DNA of 64,000 nucleotides from Bacillota bacterium (lineage in GTDB: Bacteria; Bacillota; Clostridia; Christensenellales; JAEXRW01): assembly GCA_023454175.1 (NCBI GenBank), contig JAEXRW010000003.1, positions 101,916-165,915 of the forward strand, given 5' to 3'. The notes beneath the pieces are model-generated. The model was not told the origin of the DNA, did not search any database, and saw nothing but the letters and a program-made list of their open reading frames with translations. Made by a program: the position numbers and the translations under genes. Shown here piece after piece: positions 52,766 through 61,225 of this stretch (position 1 is its first letter; the number at the start of each line of letters is the position of its first letter).

Positions 52766-53977
52766 TTATTCTTTCCCCCGTATATCGATCACTCTGGACA
52801 GGGTCCTGATTAGGTCGCGCCCATCCCATATACTGCTGAATTCCAGGGCGGAGCCGATCGGCACGATACGGTCTATGCCTGATAATCTGTTGAGAATGAC
52901 AAACTGTTTGAGCTGATCTTTCGTAAAGCCGTGGTACGTCAATGTCTGGTATTTTCGATTAACGATCTGGGCTGCTTCGTTCAGGTTATGGGTCTCATAC
53001 TCCAGGAAATATCCCGAATTGCCCCTCAGGTCCTCCATATTTGCGCCAAGTTTGTCGATTTGGACGCGGAATACAAAGTTATCAACCCTTGTGCTGTTAT
53101 GGATGCCGTCGAATTCAATGGCGTTTCTGCAAAAGTTCAGATACTTTGAAATGGCTGCAGAAGGTTCCAGTTCGTATTTTATGCGCGCGATGTTTTGTAA
53201 AGCTTCCCAAAATACCTTTTTGCCATATTCAATGGCGGGCTTTTCTCCCACCCATATGACCAGGTGCGGCGAAGAACAGGCGTTTTGATCGATGACGTAG
53301 GTATCGTTGTAAAACCGGGCGGCCAGTTTCTCCGGTATAGCGGTGGAAAAAGCGTCGGCGTTTATGATGCAGAAAGAATACCGGTCTGCAAAAGTGATTT
53401 CAAAGCTTTTGGCAGGTATGGGGCACTGTCTGATTGTCTGTATCGTATTGTCGCCGCCCCAGATCAGCCTCACATCGCAGATCGAAGAAAAATGGGCTGT
53501 GATCTCCCTGTCATGTTCATATCGGATCAATATCGTCATATCGGATATGGATTGATGGGATGTGTTTTCCAAAAGGTTCCTCATTTCCGCACAGATGATG
53601 TCTACCTGGGGAAACCTTTTGGAGGGTACTCTTACGATATTGGAGTTGCCTGAAAGCAGCGACACAGCCAGTGAATAAGCAAAGTTCACTGGTACATTGG
53701 ACGGGGCGATATGGAATGCCGTTCCCCAGCCTATTCGCGGGCTCTCATCCATGCATGCTTCCATTACCTTGAGATTGGCTTTTCTGCACCAGAATGCAAA
53801 GGTAAGTACGTCAGGATATTGTTTTGATAAAGGATTGTCCATCAATGACTGGGAAAGTTCCGATAAAAAAGAAACGGCTTCAGTGCTGAATGGTACCAGA
53901 CAGTTTCCCTTTAGCACATTTTCGTCGCACCGCCATACATATTCAATGTTGTTTGGGTTTTGATTCATAAGTATCAC
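52766..53977 (-). CDS. luxC: acyl-CoA/acyl-protein reductase, LuxC-like
   Basis: 403 residues, NADPH-dependent reductase that forms aldehyde from an acyl thioester. The active-site Cys lies in DQNACSSPHLVIW, as in LuxC; AFHIAPSNVPVNFAYSLA and the closing TYHGFTKDQLKQFV and DRIVPIGSALEFSSIWDG are family signatures. GTG start at 53977 with GAGG five bases upstream; it overlaps luxE by 35 bp. No luxAB or flavin genes are present. Its aldehyde product would be used in glycan or lipid modification, not light production. Confidence 0.9.
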   Translation of the reverse strand: MILMNQNPNNIEYVWRCDENVLKGNCLVPFSTEAVSFLSELSQSLMDNPLSKQYPDVLTFAFWCRKANLKVMEACMDESPRIGWGTAFHIAPSNVPVNFAYSLAVSLLSGNSNIVRVPSKRFPQVDIICAEMRNLLENTSHQSISDMTILIRYEHDREITAHFSSICDVRLIWGGDNTIQTIRQCPIPAKSFEITFADRYSFCIINADAFSTAIPEKLAARFYNDTYVIDQNACSSPHLVIWVGEKPAIEYGKKVFWEALQNIARIKYELEPSAAISKYLNFCRNAIEFDGIHNSTRVDNFVFRVQIDKLGANMEDLRGNSGYFLEYETHNLNEAAQIVNRKYQTLTYHGFTKDQLKQFVILNRLSGIDRIVPIGSALEFSSIWDGRDLIRTLSRVIDIRGKE

Positions 53978-55037
53978 TGCATCCTCTGATCTCTGCGTTT
54001 TTGATCCTGCCGTGTATTTTGAAGTATTTGCCTTTCCTGCCGCACGGGCAGTCGTCTTCCCCTGCGATCTCCCCGATATCCTCCGTCAGCAGAATGTGTC
54101 CGGGATAGCTTGTGGGCAGCATGGAAATGACTTCGGTGATACCTTTTTCCCCTGTCTTGGCCACGGAGAAATCCCTTGCGTTCCTGATCAGGATATCTGA
54201 AAAAATTGGCGCGTGCAAATACCCGTGTTCGCATTCCATGAAAATGGATCCTGTCTGTTCCACCATTCCGTAGTAGTTGAAGATATTTTTCAGCCCGCAG
54301 ACAAGACGGAAATCCTGTTTGAATGTATCGTTATCCACCGCTTCATCCGCCAGTTTTTTCCATCCTCCGCCATGGATCATGATCCCATTGGACAGATCCA
54401 GGTCATACTGGTTTTTTTTGAGTGACCGATAAAAATGCTGCCATATCATATATGTGAATCCAAATAGCAGGATTCTCTCACTGCGGTGTCTCTCCAAAAA
54501 TTGTTTTACCTGCTCGATGTTTATTTCCATGTCATCATTCAGGGCGTATGTAGGGTCGGATCCGAAATTGGAAAATCCCAGGATGCCCGCCCCTCTTGCG
54601 GAGAATTTTGTCCGGTCACTGATCACGGAGTCCGTATCGATGATCAGCAATGGCAGGCGTTTTTGCCCCAGGTAGGATGCTACGATTTTGGAAAGCACCT
54701 TTGTTTGGTTCCGTGCGGCATCCTTGTCCAGGTATATTTTGGATACCCGCTGGCCGGTGGTCCCCGATGAAGTCATTGTCTTGATCACGTTATCCCTGTC
54801 GATGCTGAGAAGGTCATACTCCTTGAATAGTTGTACGGGGAGAAACGGGAAATCTTCTGTGGAGTGCACTTTTTCCGTATTGAAATCCAGTGCATCGAGG
54901 ATACGGCGATATTGCGGACAGCGGTCGTAATGATGCCTTGTCAGGTCGGTCAGCGCTTCATTGAGCATTGCACCCTTTCTGCTTTTATCCAGGCTGAAAG
55001 GGTCGGTCTCTACAAATTTATCCAAATGGTTGTTCAT
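53943..55037 (-). CDS. luxE: acyl-protein synthetase, LuxE-like
   Basis: 364 residues, ATP-dependent enzyme that activates a fatty acid and holds it as an enzyme-bound thioester. Adenylation signature TMTSSGTTGQRVSKIYLD, NYYGMVEQTG, TEDIGEIAGEDDCPCG, and the C-terminal IRGCSDTYE carrying the probable acyl-accepting Cys near the end, as in LuxE. Start follows GAGG. It overlaps luxC and follows the acyl-AMP ligase by 8 bp, so the three act together: activated acyl group to LuxE to LuxC. Confidence 0.9.
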   Translation of the reverse strand: MNNHLDKFVETDPFSLDKSRKGAMLNEALTDLTRHHYDRCPQYRRILDALDFNTEKVHSTEDFPFLPVQLFKEYDLLSIDRDNVIKTMTSSGTTGQRVSKIYLDKDAARNQTKVLSKIVASYLGQKRLPLLIIDTDSVISDRTKFSARGAGILGFSNFGSDPTYALNDDMEINIEQVKQFLERHRSERILLFGFTYMIWQHFYRSLKKNQYDLDLSNGIMIHGGGWKKLADEAVDNDTFKQDFRLVCGLKNIFNYYGMVEQTGSIFMECEHGYLHAPIFSDILIRNARDFSVAKTGEKGITEVISMLPTSYPGHILLTEDIGEIAGEDDCPCGRKGKYFKIHGRIKNAEIRGCSDTYESKPKQH

Positions 55038-55045
55038 TCAATGCC

Positions 55046-56452
55046 TCATACCAGTTTGTTGAGTTCGGAATAAAGGATCTTGCCGGCTTCGTTTTGGGGG
55101 ATTGTATCTACGTGTTTGACGGCAAAGGCCGAATGGTTGATGCCTGTCAGCCCGGATATGATTTTCGGTAATTCGTTTAGCTTGCTTTTCTCCGTCACGG
55201 CTACCAGCATCATGTCGTCTTTTCCCGCACATACACATTCGATACCGGTTTCTCTCAATAGCCGCTCCATGTCGTCCAGATTGATCCGCTTGCCGAAAAC
55301 TTTGATAAACCGTTTCAGGCGGCCCACAATGTAATAGAAACCGTCCTCATCCCTTTGCGCCAGGTCGCCTGTTTTCAGGATTCCGCCGTTTTCGTCCCCT
55401 TTTTTCAGATCATCCAGGTTTTCCGCATAGCCCAGCGTTACGTTTGGGCCTTTGTATACCAGTTCGCCGGGTGTAAATGCTTCTGTGATCTTTTTTCCTT
55501 CTTCATCCTCCAGCCAGAATTCCCCTCCGGGTATGGCCTTGCCTACGCTGCCGCTTTTGGATATGGCGTATTCATGGGGGAGGTAGGACATCCTTGCTGT
55601 AGCTTCGGTCTGCCCGTACATTACAAAGAATCTTATGCCCTGCTCGGCACATACTTTTGCTGCCTTCCGGGTCAGATCAAGGCTCAGTTTTCCGCCGGCC
55701 TGGGTCAAAGTACGTAAAGACGGAATTTTCATGTCAAAGAACTTCAGTTTGTCCAGCATCTCATAGGTATATGGAACACCTCCGAAAGAGGTTGCGCCGT
55801 TCTCCTTGAGGCAGGACCAAAATCCCTTCTGCATGATGCTTTCGGGGCACATCAGGATCTCGGCGCCAACCAGAAGGTGGCTGTTTAGGATGGATAAGCC
55901 ATATGTATAGCTCATGGGCAGCGTCGTAATAGGCTTTTCATGTTGGTTCAATTCCAGATAGTTGGCGATAGCATTGGCATTCGATTCAATATTCAAATAG
56001 CTTTGCCTTACCAGCTTGGGGCTGCCGATGCTGCCGGATGTAGTTAAAAGCAGGGCAAGTGATTCATTCAGTTCTGCATGTACGCCATCTTGTTTTTCTA
56101 TCAGGGTGTATCCTCTGCTGCAGAATAGTCTCTCACCCTGGACCATGTTTTCGTTTTTGGCGGGTAGCCATATATATTCCGGCTTGTAAATATGCAGTAA
56201 GCTCCATAGAAGATCAGGGTGGATGTTCTCATCCAGCAAAAGGGGTACCTGTCCACCCCTGAGAAATCCCAGATAACCCGCTGCAGAGGCTATAACATTT
56301 CTGCATAGAATAAATACCAGGGACCGTTTACGGATCTTCCGGGATAACGCGTCCGCTTCTTCAGCAAGCGTTTTATAGGATATACGTTCTCCGTTGCTCT
56401 GCGATAGGGCTATGGAATCGCCGAAATGTTCAAGCCCGGAATAGAAGCTCAT
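55046..56452 (-). CDS. acyl-AMP ligase, probably ACP-loading
   Basis: 468 residues, shorter than most acyl-CoA synthetases. ANL motifs: LLLTTSGSIGSPK (P-loop type), YGQTEATARMSYLP, LKTGDLAQRDEDGFYYIVGRLKRFIKVFGKRI with the hinge and catalytic region, NEAGKILYSELN near the end with the catalytic Lys. It overlaps the SDR stop by four bases. An ACP is encoded two genes upstream, so it may load that carrier with a fatty or hydroxy acid. Other roles cannot be excluded. Confidence 0.88.
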   Translation of the reverse strand: MSFYSGLEHFGDSIALSQSNGERISYKTLAEEADALSRKIRKRSLVFILCRNVIASAAGYLGFLRGGQVPLLLDENIHPDLLWSLLHIYKPEYIWLPAKNENMVQGERLFCSRGYTLIEKQDGVHAELNESLALLLTTSGSIGSPKLVRQSYLNIESNANAIANYLELNQHEKPITTLPMSYTYGLSILNSHLLVGAEILMCPESIMQKGFWSCLKENGATSFGGVPYTYEMLDKLKFFDMKIPSLRTLTQAGGKLSLDLTRKAAKVCAEQGIRFFVMYGQTEATARMSYLPHEYAISKSGSVGKAIPGGEFWLEDEEGKKITEAFTPGELVYKGPNVTLGYAENLDDLKKGDENGGILKTGDLAQRDEDGFYYIVGRLKRFIKVFGKRINLDDMERLLRETGIECVCAGKDDMMLVAVTEKSKLNELPKIISGLTGINHSAFAVKHVDTIPQNEAGKILYSELNKLV

Positions 56453-57216
56453 AGCAGGGCTCCCCCATCTACACTGAGAACCTGCCCTGTTATATAGGAA
56501 GACATTGGTGATGCAAAAAACAGAGCAGCTTCCGCGATCTCTTCAGGACTTGCCAGCCGTCCGAGTTTGATCATCGGGAGATTGCTTTGAATAAACCTGT
56601 CTCCGCCTGTTCTTGCCATATCCGTATCCGTGACACCCGGTGCGATGCCGTTGACTCTGATACCCCATTCAGCAAGCTCTTTCGCAGCCGCCTTTGTTAG
56701 AGAGTTTACCGCGCCTTTGGTGGAGGCATATACGGCCTGTCCGGCATTTTCATGTAATCCAGCCTCGGCCGCGACCGAGGATATATTGATGATGCTGCCA
56801 CTTTTTTTCCGCATCATGATTTTGGCTGCATATTGCAGTATCCTTATTGTAGCAAATACGTTGACTTCAAAAGTATCCCTGATCAATTTCTCGGATATCA
56901 TTCCGATGCGTGCGCTCGCAGAGATTCCCGCATTGTTTACCAATATGTCGAGTCCGGAAGGATCTGAAGCGACCGTTTGAATGCATTTCTTTGTTTGATC
57001 CGGGTCCGTGAGATCAAAATACAGCGGGATGATTTGATTCTGGTATTTGTCCTTGCTTTCCGAAATGACGCTGTCAAGGCTTCCCTCTATGCGCGCGTTT
57101 GCATATACTTTTGCGCCATGCTGAACAAACAATTTCAGAATAGCTCTGCCGATTCCTCTGTTGCACCCCGTTATCAATGCGGTTTTGCCATCCAATAATC
57201 TTTCAGGCAACATCAT
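56449..57216 (-). CDS. short-chain dehydrogenase/reductase, FabG-like
   Basis: About 255 residues. NADP-binding TGCNRGIGRAIL, NNAGISAS, the catalytic Ser in INISSVAAEAG, YASTKGAVNSL (YxxxK) and the closing SYITGQVLSVDGGALL are complete. ATG 57216 follows GGGAAAAT; it overlaps the ACP stop by 14 bp. Beside an ACP and an acyl ligase, a 3-oxoacyl-ACP reductase role (making a 3-hydroxyacyl group) is the simplest inference. Confidence 0.9.
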   Translation of the reverse strand: MMLPERLLDGKTALITGCNRGIGRAILKLFVQHGAKVYANARIEGSLDSVISESKDKYQNQIIPLYFDLTDPDQTKKCIQTVASDPSGLDILVNNAGISASARIGMISEKLIRDTFEVNVFATIRILQYAAKIMMRKKSGSIINISSVAAEAGLHENAGQAVYASTKGAVNSLTKAAAKELAEWGIRVNGIAPGVTDTDMARTGGDRFIQSNLPMIKLGRLASPEEIAEAALFFASPMSSYITGQVLSVDGGALL

Positions 57217-57445
57217 ATTTTCCCAATATTTCCTTTCCTTTTTCAAAAGAATCAAAATCAATGATATCGTCAATATCCAGCGAAACCCCAAAGGCCACTT
57301 CCAGGGCAGCCATGAGCTGCATGTGGCCTACCGAATCCCACCCCTCCAGTTCATTATAACGCGGATTTTGCTCCAGGATGTTTTCTTCAATATGAAACGT
57401 TTTGGTGAAAACTTCGCAGTATTTGATGCTGTTGGTATCAGTCAT
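57203..57445 (-). CDS. acyl carrier protein
   Basis: 80 residues. The phosphopantetheine attachment Ser lies in GWDSVGHMQLM; a helix-rich, acidic C-terminus (LDIDDIIDFDSFEKG) is typical of ACPs in sugar-modification clusters rather than the housekeeping AcpP (which has DSLDTVEL). Its gene overlaps the SDR and is followed by the acyl ligase, LuxE and LuxC, so it is presumably their carrier. A GGAG lies 13 bases before the ATG, a long spacing. Confidence 0.9.
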   Translation of the reverse strand: MTDTNSIKYCEVFTKTFHIEENILEQNPRYNELEGWDSVGHMQLMAALEVAFGVSLDIDDIIDFDSFEKGKEILGKYDVA

Positions 57446-57466
57446 AGGGATTGATTCACTCCTTGT

Positions 57467-58402
57467 TCATTCTTTATTATCCATGTTTAACGTTTCTCTG
57501 ACTACATATTGCGGGCTTTTATTGAGGCTGACAAATATTCTCCCTACATATTCACCCACCATGCCAAGCACGATCAGGATGATTCCGCCTATAAAAACAA
57601 TGGCGGCCATGAGCGATGTCCAGCCTGCTTCAATATTGGGATTTACGAGTTTGTTGATAAGAATAAACAGTACCCCGAAAAACCCGAGTAAAGAAAACAG
57701 GATCCCCACCAGCGTGGCAATTCGCAGCGGTTTGACGGAAAAATTGGTCAGTCCGTTTAACCATAACCGTATCAGTCTTTTTAAGGAATACCCTGATTTG
57801 CCGTTCTGGCGTTCCAGGTGGACGATGTCAGTATTGGCGATTCTGTTCGTGCTCCGCAATAACAACCCTGAAAGGTATGGATACGGGTTATCGTAGCGAA
57901 TGACCTCTTTTACGATAAATGATTTCACAGCAAAAAAGCTGGACAAGAAGATATGCTTTGGTTTCCCAAGAAGTTTTCTTGCCATCCAGTCATTGGCCTT
58001 GCTGCCCAAATTTCTGTGCAGGCTGTGCTTTTTGTTCTGGTATCGTGCAAATACAATGTCGTATCCTTCCAGTAACTTCCCAATAAGTTTGATGGATTCG
58101 CCGGGAGGCGTTTGCCCGTCGTCGTCCAGGCAAATTACGATTTCCCCCGATGCATTTCTGAGACCGGCCATTAGCGCGGAATGCTGGCCGAAGTTTCGGG
58201 ATAGAAGAATTGCTTTTATGTGCTTGTATTGCCTGCACAGATCTCGAATAACGCCTTCCGTATTGTCAGGCGAACTGTCATTGACTAAAACGATCTCGTG
58301 TGTCAGATCCCTCGCGTTTTCGATCGTAGCATTTATCTCCTCCACTACTTTTTGTATGGTAGATTCGGAGCGGTAGCATGGGATGACAAATGAAACAAAC
58401 AT
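57467..58402 (-). CDS. polyprenyl-phosphate glycosyltransferase, GtrB/DPM-like GT2
   Basis: 311 residues. GT2 domain with FVIPCYRSESTIQKV, VNDSSPDNT and the catalytic CLDDDGQTPP; the C-terminus has two membrane helices (LRIATLVGILFSLLGFFGVLFI and TSLMAAIVFIGGIILIVLGMVG, each shortened here) and ends in GRIFVSLNKSPQYV, as in GtrB/ArnC proteins. It moves a sugar from its nucleotide to undecaprenyl phosphate. The GT-C enzyme at 50440-51987 would be the natural user. Starts 3 bp after the aminotransferase stop. Confidence 0.9.
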   Translation of the reverse strand: MFVSFVIPCYRSESTIQKVVEEINATIENARDLTHEIVLVNDSSPDNTEGVIRDLCRQYKHIKAILLSRNFGQHSALMAGLRNASGEIVICLDDDGQTPPGESIKLIGKLLEGYDIVFARYQNKKHSLHRNLGSKANDWMARKLLGKPKHIFLSSFFAVKSFIVKEVIRYDNPYPYLSGLLLRSTNRIANTDIVHLERQNGKSGYSLKRLIRLWLNGLTNFSVKPLRIATLVGILFSLLGFFGVLFILINKLVNPNIEAGWTSLMAAIVFIGGIILIVLGMVGEYVGRIFVSLNKSPQYVVRETLNMDNKE

Positions 58403-58405
58403 CTA

Positions 58406-59545
58406 TCAATAACCATCCTTTGTAAAAAAAGATACGATGGATTCACAAATCTTTCTGATATCCTTGATGCTTAAACCTGCATACAATGGAAGACGAACGA
58501 GCCTTTCCGCGAAATATTCCGTTTTAGGCAGCATGCCATTTTTATATCCGTATCTTTGGCCCATCGGGGACGAATGCAATGGTACATAATGAAATACACT
58601 TAGTATCTCTTGCCTTTTCAAATACTCAATGAATTTCGTACGCGCTGTCAAATCGGGCAGGATCAGATAAAACATGTGGGCGTTGTGCGTTGAGTATTCG
58701 GGTATGACCGGCAGGCGTATGATTCCTTTCTCTTCCAGTACTTTGAGCGCTTCATAGTATGTGTTCCATATTCTCATCCGTTTTCCCATGATCTCATCAA
58801 ATCGTTCCAGTTGCGCCAATAAAAGCGCCACCAGGATATCCGAAGGCAAAAAGGATGAACCGGCTTCCTGCCAGGTGTATTTGTCTATTTGGCCGCGGTA
58901 AAAACGGCTCCTGTCCGTTCCTTTCTCGCGGATTATCTCGGCCCTCTCCATGAGATCCGGGTCGTTTGTTACGAATGCGCCGCCTTCTCCCATAACATAA
59001 TTTTTCGTTTCATGAAAGCTGAAACAGCCGATATCCCCAATTGTCCCAGCGAGATGGCCTTTGTATTTCGAGCCCAATGCCTGGGCTGCATCTTCGACGA
59101 CTTTTAAGTTATGCCTCTTTGCAATGCTGTTTATTTTGTCCATATCACAGCATACGCCAGCGTAATGTACCGGACAAATAGCTTTCGTCTTGCTGGTTAT
59201 CAGGGCAGGGATCAGTTCCGGATCCATGCACATGGTATCGGGATCGATATCGACAAATACAGGTTTTCCTCCACGTAGTACAAATGCATTCGCAGTCGAT
59301 ACAAAAGTATAGGAGGGTAATATTACCTCGTCATTGCTATTGAAATCCAGCAGAATGGCGGACATTTCGAGTGCATGCGTGCAGGATGTAGTCAGTAAAG
59401 ATCTTTCAATACCTAGTTTATCTCTGAAAAATTCATTTACTGCTTTTGTATAATGACCGTCGCCGCATATTTTGGCTCTTTTCAGAGCGTCCTTGACGTA
59501 TTTTATTTCGCGATTCGTGATACATGGCAAATTAAAAGGCAACAT
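58406..59545 (-). CDS. wecE: dTDP-4-amino-4,6-dideoxygalactose transaminase, WecE-like
   Basis: About 379 residues, DegT/DnrJ/EryC1 family, PLP-dependent. NLPCITNREIKYVKDAL at the start, TTSCTHALEMSA, VVEDAAQALGS and the PLP-binding Lys in SFHETKNYVMGEGG; the match to WecE (RffA) is good through the C-terminus. It aminates dTDP-4-keto-6-deoxyglucose, the RmlB product. Start ATG 59545 follows GGGGTG. First gene of the 21-kb cluster. With WecD-like GNAT it makes a dTDP-4-acylamido-4,6-dideoxyhexose. Confidence 0.9.
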   Translation of the reverse strand: MLPFNLPCITNREIKYVKDALKRAKICGDGHYTKAVNEFFRDKLGIERSLLTTSCTHALEMSAILLDFNSNDEVILPSYTFVSTANAFVLRGGKPVFVDIDPDTMCMDPELIPALITSKTKAICPVHYAGVCCDMDKINSIAKRHNLKVVEDAAQALGSKYKGHLAGTIGDIGCFSFHETKNYVMGEGGAFVTNDPDLMERAEIIREKGTDRSRFYRGQIDKYTWQEAGSSFLPSDILVALLLAQLERFDEIMGKRMRIWNTYYEALKVLEEKGIIRLPVIPEYSTHNAHMFYLILPDLTARTKFIEYLKRQEILSVFHYVPLHSSPMGQRYGYKNGMLPKTEYFAERLVRLPLYAGLSIKDIRKICESIVSFFTKDGY

Positions 59546-59571
59546 GATAAAACACCCCACAAACGGTATTT

Positions 59572-59959
59572 ATTATATCATATTACTTAATAATTCGACA
59601 TAACTATTTTGTTTTTTATGGAGATAACACTAAAGTGTTTCTTTTTGACTAATTCTGTGTGTATATATCCTCTTCCTGGGCGCAAGATAAGTATATAAAG
59701 CATTGATTGAAAAGATAAAATCACATGGTAATAACGATTGTGACATATTGACTTAAATCAATATAAGATCCGAAATACATTTTTCTGCAGACCCCTGGAT
59801 TTACACTGGCCTGAATGTATTTTATGGAAAAGCAAAAAAGGTACAGATACCCATACTTGTTGTCGATCTTAACCTCTAATTGAGAATGAGCATTCAAAAT
59901 GAAAGTTCCTTTTCTCGCCCGTCGCCATACCTGCAAAATATCACCGGTGTTGGCCCTAT
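59572..59959. promoter_or_regulatory. upstream region of the glycan cluster
   Basis: AT-rich, no convincing gene. A minus-strand TATAAT (59572-59577) without a good -35 lies about 27 bp before the aminotransferase ATG and is the best promoter candidate. An inverted repeat AACACT-aa-AGTGTT (59626-59639) lies about 50 bp upstream. The remainder is unexplained. Confidence 0.4.
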
Positions 59960-61186
59960 CTAGATGCTATATCGAAGATTCGATTGATCCGTGGAGGTAA
60001 TTCCTTCGCATTCCCTCCATTGCTGTGCCACCACACATATCTTCTCCCATGATAGGTCGTTGAAAATAGCGTCCACCGGGAACAGGATGAACCCGCTCCC
60101 CGGAGACATGATTCTGAGCGCCTCGCTTACTGCGGCGCAGATCTGTTCATCAGAATGCTGTGTGAGCATTACGGCGGAGTTGATGCCGCCCATCATGCAT
60201 ATTTTCCCACCGTGTTTGCTCTTTATTTCCGCAAGATCCACATTGTCCTGCACTGGATCGATCCCTGTGATGCAGTCAATTCCCAGTGATATGATATCCT
60301 CCATCAACGGCTTAACGCCTTTAGTGAGGATATAGCGGTATTTAGCGCCGCGGGAATGAGCAGCATCCACCAGCTGCCTGATCCTGGGGGCAAGTATGCT
60401 ACGGTAGTTTCCTGGCGTCCAGAAATCCACGCCTTCATACCATGCCATCTGTGTGAGGATATCGATGCCCGCATCCAGCAAAAGGTCCGCACGCATCAGC
60501 TCCCATTCCAGCAGGGTGTCCAGCAGCTCCTCCAGGAATTCCGGGTCCTCCATCTGCGCCTCCAGTACGCGTTCCATCCCGCACAGCGTTACAGCCGCGT
60601 CCCCCAGCGCGCACCATCCTCCCTCCACCGCCACACCCAGCTTTTGCGCCTCTTCCCGTACCGTGGCGGCTTCGAGCCGGAAACGGTTGATCCGGGATTG
60701 GTTCGGTTTTTTCAGCAGGTATTTCAGCTTTTTGATGTCTTCGCGTCCGTTTATGATATGTTTGGTGGCCCTGGGCACATTGTAATCGCTGAAAAGATAG
60801 ATGTCGTTGCCATAGATCCAGTCCTCCCTGCCCAGCCTCACCGTGTGCTGGAGTTCGCCCGCCGGAGTCTGGTAGCGTTTTTCTATCACGCAATGATCAT
60901 CTGTTTCCTGCCGCACATGTACACTGCTTTCCATTCCTGCCATCGCGCTTGCGTCATAATCCTCGATATAGCCCATCGGAGGTTGGATCAGCAAAATATC
61001 ATCCAGGCCATGCGCAACCATGTAGCGTGCCCTGGAAAACTGGTTCCGCCAGTTGAACGGCAGCGTGTCGATCTGCTGGTGTGAAGGCCAAAAGCGCATA
61101 TACAGCGGTGTATGATCCACCGGCAGATGGTTCATTGCGTTGAGGATGCGCTGCCGGGAGTTGATGGTATATTTTCCTTGTATCAT
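59960..61186 (-). CDS. URO-D-family protein, second copy
   Basis: 408 residues from ATG 61186 (AAGGAG upstream; the frame continues to 61222). URO-D superfamily by SRQRILNAMNHLPVDHTPLY, GIDCITGIDPVQDNVDLAEIK and KICMMGGINSAVMLTQHSDE. It lacks the heme-type substrate-binding start and is longer than the copy at 28467-29513. It lies downstream of a sugar mutarotase, dehydrogenase and sugar isomerase, again without tetrapyrrole genes. Function unknown. Confidence 0.8.
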   Translation of the reverse strand: MIQGKYTINSRQRILNAMNHLPVDHTPLYMRFWPSHQQIDTLPFNWRNQFSRARYMVAHGLDDILLIQPPMGYIEDYDASAMAGMESSVHVRQETDDHCVIEKRYQTPAGELQHTVRLGREDWIYGNDIYLFSDYNVPRATKHIINGREDIKKLKYLLKKPNQSRINRFRLEAATVREEAQKLGVAVEGGWCALGDAAVTLCGMERVLEAQMEDPEFLEELLDTLLEWELMRADLLLDAGIDILTQMAWYEGVDFWTPGNYRSILAPRIRQLVDAAHSRGAKYRYILTKGVKPLMEDIISLGIDCITGIDPVQDNVDLAEIKSKHGGKICMMGGINSAVMLTQHSDEQICAAVSEALRIMSPGSGFILFPVDAIFNDLSWEKICVVAQQWRECEGITSTDQSNLRYSI

Positions 61187-61225
61187 AGTTTTCTCCTTCT
61201 GTTTTACACAATATTTGGCCAATAT

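Noticed and set aside
52766..55037. Bioluminescence operon
   Set aside because: LuxC and LuxE are convincing but no luciferase (LuxA/LuxB) or flavin gene is present; neighbours are sugar and acyl-carrier genes.
59721..59936. 71-codon minus-strand open frame
   Set aside because: No ribosome site, in an AT-rich spacer, no recognisable motif; left unassigned.
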